64,000 nt of DNA. Source: Nomia melanderi (taxonomy: Eukaryota; Arthropoda; Insecta; Hymenoptera; Halictidae). Under the pieces are notes generated by a model. That model was not told the DNA's origin. It did not search any database and was given only the letters and a program-made list of their open reading frames with translations. Where the stretch lies: contig NW_027475142.1 in NCBI RefSeq assembly GCF_051020985.1, positions 248,001 through 312,000 on the forward strand. Direction: 5' to 3'. Shown here one piece after another: positions 24,137 through 37,960 of this stretch (positions are counted from its first letter, which is position 1; every line of letters begins with the position of its first letter). The translations under genes and the position numbers were made by a program.

Positions 24137-25361
24137 TTATTGCGCTATCTGTAATAGCACCCGAGATATCACCAGATATATATTGGGTTTTTCCCTGACC
24201 CTGAGTGTCCGGCCCCATGAGACGGTGGTTTACTCGGCCCCTGGTGGTCGGAGGTCGTTCCTGCTGGTCAGATTCATTCGCCTGGGCCTCCTACAGACAA
24301 TGCACTTTGATTTATTGCGCTATCTCTAATAGCACCCGAGATATCACCAGATATTTGCTGGATTTTTACATGATCTTGGGTGACGGATTCCGAATATCTG
24401 TAATTTTCTCGGCCACTGGTGGTCCGAGGTCGTTCCTGCGGCACAGAATCATTCGCAAGGGCCTCCTACAGACAATGCACTTTGGTTTATTGCGCTATCT
24501 GTAATAGCACCCGAGATATCACCAGATATATATTGGATTTTCCCCTGACCCTGAGTGTCCGGCCCCATGAGACTGTGGTTTTCTCGGCCCCTGGTGGTCC
24601 GAGGTCGTTCCCGCTGGCCAGATTCATGCGCCTGTGCCTCCTACAGACAATGCACTTTGATTAATTGCGCTATCTCAAATAGCACCCGAGATATCACCAG
24701 ATATATATTGGATTTTTCCCTGACCCTGAGTGTCCGGCGCCATGAGACGGTGATTTTCTCGTCCCCTGGTGGTCCGACGTCGTTCCCGCTGCCCAGATTC
24801 ATGCGCCAGGGCCTCCTACAGACAATGCACTTTGATTTATTGCGCTATCTCAAATAGCACCCGAGATATCACCAGATATATATTGGATTTTTCCCTGACC
24901 CTGAGTGTCCGGCGCCATGAGACGGTGATTTTCACGTCCCCTGGTGGTCCGACGTCGTTCCCGCTGCCCAGATTCATGCGCCAGGGCCTCCAACAGACAA
25001 TGCGCTTTGGTTTATTGCGCTATCTGTAATAGCACCCGAGATATCACCAGATATATGCTGGATTTTTACATGACCTTGGGTGACGGATTCCGAATATCTG
25101 TAATTTTCTCGGCCACTGACGGTCCGAGGTCGTTCCTGCTGGCCAGATTCATTCGCCTGGGCCTCCTATAGACAATGCACTTTGATTTATTGCGCTATCT
25201 ATAATAGCACCCGAGATATCACCAGATATTTGCTGGATTTTTACATGATCTTGGGTGACGGATTCCGAATATCTGTAATTTTCTCGGCCACTGGTGGTCC
25301 GAGGTCGTTCCTGCGGCACAGATTCATTCGCCTGGGCCTCCTACAGACAATGCACTCTGGT
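23967..25361 (+). repeat. Higher-order repeat D, copy 2 (8 monomers, 1395 bp)
   Basis: Monomers 138-145, matching copy 1 at an offset of exactly 1395. Apart from the junction, differences I noticed are GATTAATTG at about 24659 (GATTTATTG in copy 1) and CTATAATAG at about 25200 (CTCTAATAG in copy 1). The last monomer ends GCACTCTGGTTTCTTGCGC as at 19071, so copy 2 keeps the ancestral right border. Confidence 0.92.
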
Positions 25362-25536
25362 TTCTTGCGCTATCTGTAATTGCACCCGAGATATCACCAG
25401 ATATATATTGGATTTTTCCCTGACCGTGAGTGTCCGGCTCCATGAGACTGTTGTTTTCTCGGCCCCTGGTGGTCCGAGGTCGTTCCCGCTGGCCAGATTC
25501 ATGCGCCTGGGCCTCCTACAGACAGTGCACTTTGGT
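25362..25536 (+). repeat. Hybrid joining monomer between units D and C
   Basis: The left part (TAATTGCACCC, GACCGTGAG, GGCTCCATGAGACTGTTG) matches 19072-19246. The right end (GACAGTGCACTTTGG and TTGCGATATCTG) matches the monomer that normally precedes a GACGGTCGTT monomer, as at 26237-26411. An S monomer lacking the usual GCACGCGAG follows directly, which suggests the join extends into the start of 25537. Confidence 0.8.
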
Positions 25537-28336
25537 TTATTGCGATATCTGTAATAGCACCCGAGATATCACCAGATATATATTGGATTTTCCACTGACC
25601 CTGAGTGTCCGGCCCCGTGAGTCGGTGGTTTTCTCGGCCCCTGGTGGTCCTAGGTCGTTCCCGCTGACCAGATTCATTCGCCAGGGCCTCCTACAGACAA
25701 TGCACTTTGGTTTATTGCGCTATCTCTAATAGCACCCGAGATATCACCAGATATTTGCTGGATTTTTACATGACCTTGGGTTAGGGATTCCGAATATCTG
25801 TAATTTTCTCGGCCACTGGTGGTCCGAGGTCGTTCCTGCGGCACAGAATCATTCGCAAGGGCCTCCTACAGACAATGCACTTTGGTTTATTGCGCTATCT
25901 GTAATAGCACCCGAGATATCACCAGATATATATTGGATTTTCCCCTGACCCTGAGTGTCCGGCCCCATGAGACTGTGGTTTTCTCGGCCCCTGGTGTTCC
26001 GAGGTCGTTCCCGCTGGCCAGATTCATGCGCCTGGGCCTCCTACAGACAATGCACTTTGATTTATTGCGCTATCTCAAATAGCACCCGAGATATCACCAG
26101 ATATATATTGGATTTTTCCCTGACCCTGAGTGTCCGGGGCCATGAGACGGTGGTTTTCTTGGCCCCTGGTGGTCCGAGGTCGTTCCCGCTGCACAGATGC
26201 ATGCGCCAGGGCCTCCTTCAGATAATTCACTTTGGTTTATTGCGCTATCTCTAATAGCACCCGAGATATCACCAGATATATATTGGATTTTCCCCTGACC
26301 CTGAGTGTCCGGACCCATGAGACGGTGGTTTTCTCGGCCCCTGGTGGTCCGAGGTCGTTCCCGCTGCCCAGATTCATGCGCCAGGGCCTCCTACAGACAG
26401 TGCACTTTGGTTTATTGCGATATCTGTAATAGCACCCGAGATATCACCAGATATATATTGGATTTTTCCCTGACCCTGAGTGTCCGGCCCCATGAGACGG
26501 TCGTTTTCTCGGCCCCTGGTGGTCCGAGGTCGTTCCCGCTGCACAGATTCATACGCCAGGGCCTACTGCAGATAATTCACTTTGATTTATTGCGCTATCT
26601 GTAATAGCACCCGAGATATCACCACACATATATTGGATTTTTCACTGACCCTGAGTGTCCGGCCCCATGAGACGGTGGTTTTCTCGGTCCCTGGTGTTCC
26701 GAGGTCGTTCCCGCTGCACAGATTCATGCGCCAGGGCCTCCTACAGACAATGCACTTTGATTTATTGCGCTATCTCTAATAGCACCCGAAATATCACCAG
26801 ATATATATTGGATTTTCCCCTGACCCTGAGTGTCCGGCCCCATGAGACTGTGGTTTTCTCGGCCCCTGGTGGTCCGAGGTCGTTCCCGCTGCACAGATTC
26901 ATGCGCCAGGGCCTCATACAGACAATGCACTTTGATTTATTGCGCTATCTCTAATAGCACCCGAGATATCACCATATACATATTGGATATTCCCCTGACC
27001 CTGAGTGTCCGGCCCCATGAGACGGTGGCTTTCTCGGCCCCTGGTAGTCCGAGGTCGTTCCTGCTGATCAGATTAATACGCTAGGCCCTCCTGCAGATAA
27101 TTCACTTTGGTATATTGCGCTATCTCTAATAGCACCCGAGATGTCACCAGATATATATTGGATTTTTCCCTGACCCTGAGTGTCCGGCCCCATGAGACGG
27201 TCGTTTTCTCGGCCCCTGGTGGTCCGAGGTCGTTCCCGCTGCACAGATTCATGCGCCAGGGCCTCCTGCAGATAATTCACTTTGGTTTATTGCGCTATCT
27301 CTAATAGCACCCGAGATATCACCACATATATATTGGATTTTTCACTGACCCTGAGTGTCCGGCCCCATGAGACTGTGGTTTTCTCGGCCCCTGGTGGTCC
27401 GAGGTCGTTCCCGCTGCACAGATGCATGCGCCAGGGCCTCCTGCAGATAATTCACTTTGGTTTATTGCGCTATCTCTAATAGCACCCGAGATATCACCAG
27501 ATATATATTGGATTTTCCCCTGACCCTGAGTGTCCGGCCCCATGAGACTGTGGTTTTCCCGGCCCCTGGTGGTCCGAGGTCGTTCCCGCTGCACAGATTC
27601 ATGCGCCAGGGCCTCCTCCCGACAATGCACTTTGATTTATTGGGCTATCTGTAATAGCACCCGAGATATCACCAGATAAATATTGGATTTTACCCTGAAC
27701 CTGAGTGTGCGGCCCCATGAGACTGTGGTTTTCTCGGCCCCTGGTGGTCCGAGGTCGTTCCAGCTGGCCAGATTTATTCGCCTGGGCCTCCTACAGACAA
27801 TGCACTTTGATTTATTGCGCTATCTGTAATAGCACCCGAGATATCACCAGATATATATTGGATTTTTCCCTGACCCTGAGTGTCCGGCCCCATGAGACGG
27901 TGGTTTACTCGGCCCCTGGTGGTCGGAGGTCGTTCCTGCTAGCCAGATTCATTCGCCTGGGCCTCCTACAGACAATGCACTTTGATTTATTGCGCTATCT
28001 CTAATAGCACCCGAGATATCACCAGATATATATTGGAGTTTTCCCTGACCCTGAGTGTCCGGCGCCATGAGACGGTGGTTTTCTTGGCCCCTGGTGGTCC
28101 GATGTCGTTCCCGCTGCACAGATGCATGCGCCAGGGCCTCCTTCAGATAATTCACTTTGGTTTATTGCGCTATCTATAATAGCACCCGAGATATCACCAG
28201 ATATATATTGGATTTTCCCCTGACCCTGAGTGTCCGGACCCATGAGACGGTGGTTTTCTCGGCCCCTGGTGGTCCGAGGTCGTTCCCGCTGCCCAGATTC
28301 ATGCGCCAGGGCCTCCTACAGACAGTGCACTTTGGT
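25537..28336 (+). repeat. Higher-order repeat C, copy 1 (16 monomers, 2800 bp)
   Basis: Monomers 147-162, repeated in the same order at +2800. Order: S, D2, an ordinary monomer with GTGTTCCGAGG, a GGCGCCATGAG/TTTTCTTGGCCCC monomer, a GGACCCATGAG monomer, a GACGGTCGTT monomer, a CCACA-variant, a GCACCCGAAATATC monomer, the CACCATATACATATTGGATA monomer, and further ordinary monomers including AGATAAATATTGG. Differences from copy 2 that I noticed: GTCCGGGGCC (26137), CACCACACATATATTGG (about 26620), CTGGTAGTCC (about 27045) and GATGTCGTTCC (about 28102). Confidence 0.93.
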
Positions 28337-31136
28337 TTATTGCGCTATCTCTAATAGCACGCGAGATATCACCAGATATATATTGGATTTTCCACTGACC
28401 CTGAGTGTCCGGCCCCGTGAGTCGGTGGTTTTCTCGGCCCCTGGTGGTCCTAGGTCGTTCCCGCTGACCAGATTCATTCGCCAGGGCCTCCTACAGACAA
28501 TGCACTTTGGTTTATTGCGCTATCTCTAATAGCACCCGAGATATCACCAGATATTTGCTGGATTTTTACATGACCTTGGGTTAGGGATTCCGAATATCTG
28601 TAATTTTCTCGGCCACTGGTGGTCCGAGGTCGTTCCTGCGGCACAGAATCATTCGCAAGGGCCTCCTACAGACAATGCACTTTGGTTTATTGCGCTATCT
28701 GTAATAGCACCCGAGATATCACCAGATATATATTGGATTTTCCCCTGACCCTGAGTGTCCGTCCCCATGAGACTGTGGTTTTCTCGGCCCCTGGTGTTCC
28801 GAGGTCGTTCCCGCTGGCCAGATTCATGCGCCTGGGCCTCCTACAGACAATGCACTTTGATTTATTGCGCTATCTCAAATAGCACCCGAGATATCACCAG
28901 ATATATATTGGATTTTTCCCTGACCCTGAGTGTCCGGCGCCATGAGACGGTGGTTTTCTTGGCCCCTGGTGGTCCGAGGTCGTTCCCGCTGCACAGATGC
29001 ATGCGCCAGGGCCTCCTTCAGATAATTCACTTTGGTTTATTGCGCTATCTCTAATAGCACCCGAGATATCACCAGATATATATTGGATTTTCCCCTGACC
29101 CTGAGTGTCCGGACCCATGAGACGGTGGTTTTCTCGGCCCCTGGTGGTCCGAGGTCGTTCCCGCTGCCCAGATTCATGCGCCAGGGCCTCCTACAGACAG
29201 TGCACTTTGGTTTATTGCGATATCTGTAATAGCACCCGAGATATCACCAGATATATATTGGATTTTTCCCTGACCCTGAGTGTCCGGCCCCATGAGACGG
29301 TCGTTTTCTCGGCCCCTGGTGGTCCGAGGTCGTTCCCGCTGCACAGATTCATACGCCAGGGCCTACTGCAGATAATTCACTTTGATTTATTGCGCTATCT
29401 GTAATAGCACCCGAGATATCACCACATATATATTGGATTTTTCACTGACCCTGAGTGTCCGGCCCCATGAGACGGTGGTTTTCTCGGTCCCTGGTGTTCC
29501 GAGGTCGTTCCCGCTGCACAGATTCATGCGCCAGGGCCTCCTACAGACAATGCACTTTGATTTATTGCGCTATCTCTAATAGCACCCGAAATATCACCAG
29601 ATATATATTGGATTTTCCCCTGACCCTGAGTGTCCGGCCCCATGAGACTGTGGTTTTCTCGGCCCCTGGTGGTCCGAGGTCGTTCCCGCTGCACAGATTC
29701 ATGCGCCAGGGCCTCATACAGACAATGCACTTTGATTTATTGCGCTATCTCTAATAGCACCCGAGATATCACCATATACATATTGGATATTCCCCTGACC
29801 CTGAGTGTCCGGCCCCATGAGACGGTGGCTTTCTCGGCCCCTGGTGGTCCGAGGTCGTTCCTGCTGATCAGATTAATACGCTAGGCCCTCCTGCAGATAA
29901 TTCACTTTGGTATATTGCGCTATCTCTAATAGCACCCGAGATGTCACCAGATATATATTGGATTTTTCCCTGACCCTGAGTGTCCGGCCCCATGAGACGG
30001 TCGTTTTCTCGGCCCCTGGTGGTCCGAGGTCGTTCCCGCTGCACAGATTCATGCGCCAGGGCCTCCTGCAGATAATTCACTTTGGTTTATTGCGCTATCT
30101 CTAATAGCACCCGAGATATCACCACATATATATTGGATTTTTCACTGACCCTGAGTGTCCGGCCCCATGAGACTGTGGTTTTCTCGGCCCCTGGTGGTCC
30201 GAGGTCGTTCCCGCTGCACAGATGCATGCGCCAGGGCCTCCTGCAGATAATTCACTTTGGTTTATTGCGCTATCTCTAATAGCACCCGAGATATCACCAG
30301 ATATATATTGGATTTTCCCCTGACCCTGAGTGTCCGGCCCCATGAGACTGTGGTTTTCCCGGCCCCTGGTGGTCCGAGGTCGTTCCCGCTGCACAGATTC
30401 ATGCGCCAGGGCCTCCTCCCGACAATGCACTTTGATTTATTGGGCTATCTGTAATAGCACCCGAGATATCACCAGATAAATATTGGATTTTACCCTGAAC
30501 CTGAGTGTGCGGCCCCATGAGACTGTGGTTTTCTCGGCCCCTGGTGGTCCGAGGTCGTTCCAGCTGGCCAGATTTATTCGCCTGGGCCTCCTACAGACAA
30601 TGCACTTTGATTTATTGCGCTATCTGTAATAGCACCCGAGATATCACCAGATATATATTGGATTTTTCCCTGACCCTGAGTGTCCGGCCCCATGAGACGG
30701 TGGTTTACTCGGCCCCTGGTGGTCGGAGGTCGTTCCTGCTAGCCAGATTCATTCGCCTGTGCCTCCTACAGACAATGCACTTTGATTTATTGCGCTATCT
30801 CTAATAGCACCCGAGATATCACCAGATATATATTGGAGTTTTCCCTGACCCTGAGTGTCCGGCGCCATGAGACGGTGGTTTTCTTGGCCCCTGGTGGTCC
30901 GAGGTCGTTCCCGCTGCACAGATGCATGCGCCAGGGCCTCCTTCAGATAATTCACTTTGGTTTATTGCGCTATCTATAATAGCACCCGAGATATCACCAG
31001 ATATATATTGGATTTTCCCCTGACCCTGAGTGTCCGGACCCATGAGACGGTGGTTTTCTCGGCCCCTGGTGGTCCGAGGTCGTTCCCGCTGCCCAGATTC
31101 ATGCGCCAGGGCCTCCTACAGACAGTGCACTTTGGT
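28337..31136 (+). repeat. Higher-order repeat C, copy 2 (16 monomers, 2800 bp)
   Basis: Monomers 163-178. Private differences from copy 1 include GTCCGTCCCC (about 28758) and CGCCTGTGCC (about 30756). The monomer after it (31137) is not an S monomer but continues as at 26437, so the array leaves unit C at this border. Confidence 0.93.
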
Positions 31137-34100
31137 TTATTGCGATATCTGTAATAGCACCCGAGATATCACCAGATATATATTGGATTTTTCCCTGACC
31201 CTGAGTGTCCGGCCCCATGAGACGGTCGTTTTCTAGGCCCCTGGTGGTCCGAGGTCGTTCCCGCTGCACAGATTCATGCGCCAGGGCCTACTGCAGATAA
31301 TTCACTTTGATTTATTGCGCTATCTGTAATAGCACCCGAGATATCACCACATATATATTGGATTTTTCACTGACCCTGAGTGTCCGACCCCATGAGACGG
31401 TGGTTTTCTCGGTCCCTGGTGTTCCGAGGTCGTTCCCGCTGCACAGATTCATGCGCCAGGGTCTCCTACAGATAATGCACTTTGATTTATTGCGCTATCT
31501 GTAATAGCACCCGAGATATCACCAGATATATATTGGATTTTCCCCTGACCCTGAGTGTCCGGCCCCATGAGACTGTGGTTTTCTCGGCCCCTGGTGGTCC
31601 GAGGTCGTTCCCGCTGCACAGATGCATGCGCCAGGGCCTCCTGCAGATAATTCACTTTGGTTTATTGCGCTATCTCTAATAGCACCCGAGATATCACCAG
31701 ATATATATTGGATTTTCCCCTGACCCTGAGTGTCCGGCCCCATGAGACTGTGGTTTTCCCGGCCCCTGGTGGTCCGAGGTCGTTCCCGCTGCACATATTC
31801 ATGCGCCAGGGCCTCCTACCGACAATGCACTTTTATTTATTGGGCTATCTGTAATAGCACCCGAGATATCACCAGATAAATATTGGATTTTACCCTGACC
31901 CTGAGTGTCCGGCCCCATGAGACTGTGGTTTTCTCGGCCCCTGGTGGTCCGAGGTCGTTCCCGCTGGCCAGATTCATGCGCCTGGGCCTCCTACAGGCAA
32001 TGCACTTTGATTTATTGCGCTATCTCAAATAGCACCCGAGATATCACCAGATATATAATGGATTTTTCCCTGACCCTGAGTGTCCGGCGCCATGAGACGG
32101 TGGTTTTCTTGGCCCCTGGTGGTCCGAGGTCGTTCCCGCTGCACAGATGCATGCGCCAGGGCCTCCTGCAGATAATTCACTTTGGTTTATTGCGCTATCT
32201 CTAATAGCACCCGAGATATCACCAGATATATATTGGATTTTCCCCTGACCCTGAGTGTCCGGCCCCATGAGACTGTGGTTTTCCCGGCCCCTGGTGGTCC
32301 GAGGTCGTTCCCGCTGCACAGATTCATGCGCCAGGGCCTCCTACCGACAATGCACTTTGATTTATTGGGCTATCTGTAATAGCACCCGAGATATCACCAG
32401 ATAAATATTGGATTTTACCCTGAACCTGAGTGTGCGGCCCCATGAGACTGTGGTTTTCTCGGCCCCTGGTGGTCCGAGGTCGTTCCAGCTGGCCAGATTT
32501 ATTCGCCTGGGCCTCCTACAGACAATGGACTTTGATTTATTGCGCTATCTGTAATAGCACCCGAGATATCACCAGATATATATTGGATTTTTCCCTGACC
32601 CTGAGTGTCCGGCCCCATGAGACGGTGGTTTACTCGGCCCCTGGTGGTCGGAGGTCGTTCCTGCTGGCCAGATTCATTCGCCTGGGCCTCCTACAGACAA
32701 TGCACTTTGATTTTTTGCGCTATCTCTAATAGCACCCGAGATATCACCAGATATTTGATGGATTTTTACATGATCTTGGGTGACGGATTCCGAATATCTG
32801 TAATTTTCTCGGCCACTGGTGGTCCGAGGTCGTTCCTGCGGCACAGAATCATTCGCAAGGGCCTCCTACAGACAATGCACTTTGGTTTATTGCGCTATCT
32901 GTAATAGCACCCGAGATATCACCAGATATATATTGGATTTTCCCCTGACCCTGAGTGTCCGGCCCCATGAGACTGTGGTTTTCTCGGCCCCTGGTGGTCC
33001 GAGGTCGTTCCCGCTGGCCAGATTCATGCGCCTGGGCCTCCTACAGACAATGCACTTTGATTTATTGCGCTATCTCAAATAGCACCCGAGATATCACCAG
33101 ATATATATTGGATTTTTCCCTGACCCTGAGTGTCCGGCGCCATGAGACGGTGGTTTTCTTGGCCCCTGGTGGTCCGAGGTCGTTCCCGCTGCACAGGTGC
33201 ATACGCCAGGGCCTCCTTCAGATAATTCACTTTGGTTTATTGCGCTATCTCTAATAGCACCCGAGATATCACCAGATATATATTGGATTTTCCCCTGACC
33301 CTAAGTGTCGGGACCCATGAGACGGTGGTTTTCTCGGCCCCTGGTGGTCCGAGGTCGTTCCCGCTGCCCAGATTCATGCGCCAGGGCCTCCTACAGACAG
33401 TGCACTTTGGTTTATTGCGCTATCTGTAATAGCACCCGAGATATCACCAGATATATATTGGATTTTTCCCTGACCCTGAGTGTCCGGCTTCATGAGACGG
33501 TGATTTTCTCGTCCCCTGGTGGTCCGACGTCGTTCCCGCTGCCCAGATTCATGCGCCAGGGCCTCCTACAGACAATGCGCTTTGGTTTATTGCGCTATCT
33601 GTAATAGCACCCGAGATATCACCAGATATATGCTGGATTTTTACATGACCTTGGGTGACGGATTCCGAATATCTGTAATTTTCTCGGCCACTGCTGGTCC
33701 GAGGTCGTTCCTGCTGGCCAGATTCATTCGCCTGGGCCTCCTACAGACAATGCACTTTGATTTATTGCGCTATCTCTAATAGCACCCGAGATATCACCAG
33801 ATATTTGCTGGATTTTTACATGATCTTGGCTGACGGATTCCGAATATCTGTAATTTTCTCGGCCACTGGTGGTCCGAGGTCGTTCCTGCGGCACAGGTTC
33901 ATTCGCAAGGGCCTCCTACAGACAATGCACTTTGATTTATTGCGCTATCTGTAATAGCACCCGAGATATCACCAGATATATATTGGATTTTTCCCTGACC
34001 CTGAGTGTCCGGCTCCATGAGACTGTGGTTTTCTCGGCCCCTGGTGGTCCGAGGTCGTTCCCGCTGGCCAGATTCATGCGCCTGGGCCTCCTACAGACAA

Positions 34101-34286
34101 TGCACTTTGATTTAGTGCGCTATCTCTAATAGCACCCGAGATATCACCAGATATATATTGGATTTTTCCCTGACCCTGAGTGTCCGGCGCCATGAGACGG
34201 TGGTTTTCTTGGCCCCTGGTGGTCCGAGGTCGTTCCCGCTGCACAGATGCTCGCGCCAGGGCCTCCTGCAGATAATTCACTTTGGT
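31137..34286 (+). repeat. Mixed monomers 179-196 between units C and E
   Basis: Eighteen monomers drawn from several classes without a repeated long unit. Monomers 31662-31890 and 32187-32415 form a partial 525-bp echo (TTTTCCCGGCCCC, CTACCGACAATGC, TTGGGC, AGATAAATATTGG). 32362-33286 resembles the end of C followed by parts of D (D1 at 32712). 33412-33936 has a GTGATTTTCTCGTCCCC monomer, D3 (33587) and D1 (33762). The last two monomers (GGCTCC…, then GGCGCC with GATGCTCGCGCC) are the usual lead-in to an S-D2 module. Confidence 0.82.
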
Positions 34287-37200
34287 TTATTGCGCTATCT
34301 CTAATAGCACGCGAGATATCACCAGATATATATTGGATTTTCCCCTCACCCTGAGTGTCCGGCCCCGTGAGTCGGTGGTTTTCTCGGCCCCTGGTGGTCC
34401 TAGGTCGTTCCCGCTGACCAGATTCATTCGCCAGGGCCTCCTACAGACAATGCACTTTGGTTTATTGCGCTATCTCTAATAGCACCCGAGATATCACCAG
34501 ATATTTGCTGGATTTTTACATGACCTTGGGTTAGGGATTCCGAATATCTGTAATTTTCTCGGCCACTGGTGGTCCGTGGTCGTTCCTGCGGCACAGAATC
34601 ATTCGCAAGGGCCTCCTACAGACAATGCACTTTGGTTTATTGCGCTATCTGTAATAGCACCCGAGATATCACCAGATATATATTGGATTTTCCCCTGACC
34701 CTGAGTGTCCGGCCCCATGAGACTGTGGTTTTCCCGGCCCCTGGTGGTCCGAGGTCGTTCCCGCTGGCCAGATTCATGCGCCTGGGCCTCCTACAGACAA
34801 TGCACTTTGGTTTATTGCGCTATCTCAAATAGCACCCGAGATATCACCAGATATATATTGGATTTTTCCCTGACCCTGAGTGTCCGGCGCCATGAGACGG
34901 TGGTTTTCTTGGCCCCTGGTGGTCCGAGGTCGTTCCCGCTGCACAGATGCATGCGCCAGGGCCTCCTTCAGATAATTCACTTTGGTTTATTGCGCTATCT
35001 ATAATAGCACCCGAGATATCACCAGATATATATTGGATTTTCCCCTGACCCTGAGTGTCCGGACCCATGAGACGGTGGTTTTCTCGGCCCCTGGTGGTCC
35101 GAGGTCGTTCCCGCTGCCCAGATTCATGCGCCAGTGCCTCCTACAGACAGTGCACTTTGGTTTATTGCGATATCTGTAATAGCACCCGAGATATTACCAG
35201 ATATATATTGGATTTTTCCCTGACCCTGAGTGTCCGGCCCCATGAGACGGTCGTTTTCTCTGCCCCTGGTGGTCCGAGGTCGTTCCCGCTGCACAGATTC
35301 ATGCGCCAGGGCCTCCTGCAGATAATGCACTTTGATTTATTGCGCTATCTGTAATAGCACCCGAGATATCACCACATATATATTGGATTTTTCACTGACC
35401 CTGAGTGTCCGGCCCCATGAGGCGGTGGTTTTCTCGGTCCCTGGTGTTCCGAGGTCGTTACCGCTGCACAGATTCATTCGCCTGGGCCTCCTACAGACAA
35501 TGCACTTTGATTTATTAAGCTATCTGTAATAGCACCCGAGATATCACCAGATATATATTGGATTTTCCCCTGACCCTGAGTGTCCGGCCCCATGAGACTG
35601 TGGTTTTCTCGGCCCCTGGTGGTCCGAGGTCGTTCCCGCTGGCCAGATTCATGCGCCTGGGCCTCCTACAGACAATGCACTTTGATTTATTGCGCTATCT
35701 CTAATAGCACCCGAGATATCACCAGATATATATTGGATTTTTCCCTGACCCTGAGTGTCCGGCGCCATGAGACGGTGGTTTTCTTGGCCCCTGGTGGTCC
35801 GAGGTCGTTCCCGCTGCACAGATGCATGCGCCAGGGCCTCCTGCAGATAATTCACTTTGGTTTATTGCGCTATCTCTAATAGCACCCGAGATATCACCAG
35901 ATATATATTGGATTTTCCCCTGACCCTGAGTGTCCGGCCCCATGAGACGGTGGTTTACTCGGCCCCTGGTGGTCGGAGGTCGTTCCAGCTGGCCAGATTT
36001 ATTCGCCTGGGCCTCCTACAGCCAATGCACTTTGATTTATTGCGCTATCTGTAATAGCACCCGAGATATCACCAGATATATATTGGATTTTTCCCTGACC
36101 CTGAGTGTCCTGCCCCATGGGACGGTGGTTTTCTCGGCCCCTGGTGGTCCGAGGTCGTTCCCGTTGCACAGATTCATGCGCGAGGGCCTCCTGCAGATAA
36201 TTCACTTTGGTTTATTGCGCTATCTCTAATAGCACCCGAGATATCACCAGATATATATTGGATTTTTCACTGAACCTGAGTGTCCTGCCCCATGAGACTG
36301 TGGTTTTCTCGGCCCCTGGTCGTCCGAGGTCGCTCCCGCTGCACAGATACATGCGCCAGGGCCTCCTACAGGTTATGCACTTTGATTTATTGCGCTATCT
36401 GTAATAGCACCCGAGATATCACCAGATCTATATTGGATTTTCCCCTGACCCTGAGTGTCCGGCCCCATGAGACTGTGGTTTTCTCGGCCCCTGGTGGTCC
36501 GAGGTCGTTCCCGTTGCACAGATTCATGCGCGAGGGCCTCCTGCAGATAATTCACTTTGGTTTATTGCGCTATCTCTAATAGCACCCGAGATATCACCAG
36601 ATATATATTGGATTTTTCACTGACCCTGAGCGTCCGGCCCCATGAGACGGTCGTTTTCTCGGCCCCTGGTGGTCCGAGGTCGTTCCCGCTGCACAGGTTC
36701 ATGCGCCAGGGTCTCCTACAGACAATGCACTTTGATTTATTGCGCTATCTGTATTAGCACCCGAGATATCACCACATATATATTGGATTTTTCACTGACC
36801 CTGTGTGTCCGGCCCCATGAGACGGTGGTTTACTCGGCCCCTGGTGGTCGGAGGTCGTTCCAGCTGGCCAGATTTATTCGCCTGGGCCTCCTACAGCCAA
36901 TGCACTTTGATTTATTGCGCTATCTGTAATAGCACCCGAGATATCACCAGATATATATTGGATTTTTCCCTGACCCTGAGTGTCCGGCCCCATGAGACGG
37001 TGGTTTACTCGGCCCCTGGTGGTCTGAGAACGTTCCCGCTGCACAGGTTCATGCGCCAGCGTCTCCTACAGACAATGCACTTTGATTTATTGCGCTATCT
37101 GTAATAGCACCCGAGATATCACCAGATATATATTGGATTTTTCACTGACCCTGAGTGTCCTGCCCCATGAGACGGTGGTTTTCTCGGCCCCTGGTGTTCC

Positions 37201-37786
37201 GAGGTCGTTCCCGCTGCACAGATTCATGCGCCAGGGCCTCCTACAGACAATGCACTTTGATTTATTGCGCTATCTCTAATAGCACCCGAGATATCACCAG
37301 ATATATATTGGATTTTCCCCTGACCCTGAGTGTCCGGCCCCATGAGACTGTGGTTTTCTCGGCCCCTGGTCGTCCGAGGTCGTTCCCGCTGCACAGATAC
37401 ATGCGCCAGGGCCTCCTACAGGTAATGCACTTTGATTTATTGCGCTATCTGTAATAGCACCCGAGATATCACCAGATCTATATTGGATTTTCCCCTGACC
37501 CTGAGTGTCCGGCCCCATGAGACTGTGGTTTTCTCGGCCCCTGGTGGTCCGAGGTCGTTCCCGTTGCACAGATTCATGCGCGAGGGCCTCCTACAGACAA
37601 TGCACTTTGATTTATTGCGCTATCTCTAATAGCACCCGAGATATCACCAGATATTTGCTGGATTTTTACATGATCTTGGGTGACGGATTCCGAATATCTG
37701 TAATTTTCTCGGCCACTGGTGGTCCGAGGTCGTTCCTGCGGCACAGATTCATTCGCAAGGGCCTCCTACAGACAATGCACTTTGGT

Positions 37787-37960
37787 TTCTTGCGCTATCT
37801 CTAATAGCACGCGAGATATCACCAGATATATATTGGATTTTCCCCTGACCCTGAGTGTCGGCCCCGTGAGTCGGTGGTTTTCTCGGCCCCTGGTGGTCCT
37901 AGGTCGTTCCCGCTGACCAGATTCATTCGCCAGGGCCTCCTACAGACAATGCACTTTGGT
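37787..37960 (+). repeat. 174-bp monomer (single-base deletion)
   Basis: GTGTCGGCCCCGTGAG at about 37856-37871 instead of GTGTCCGGCCCCGTGAG: one C is missing. Its three F relatives at 39361, 45836 and 47411 are full length, so the deletion is specific to this copy. Confidence 0.93.

Noticed and set aside
25537..31136. Near-identical tandem blocks as pure assembly artefacts
   Set aside because: Copies carry distinct private substitutions, whole-monomer differences and hybrid junctions that a simple duplicated contig would not show. An artefact in the most similar pair (50736-60525) cannot be fully excluded without reads.
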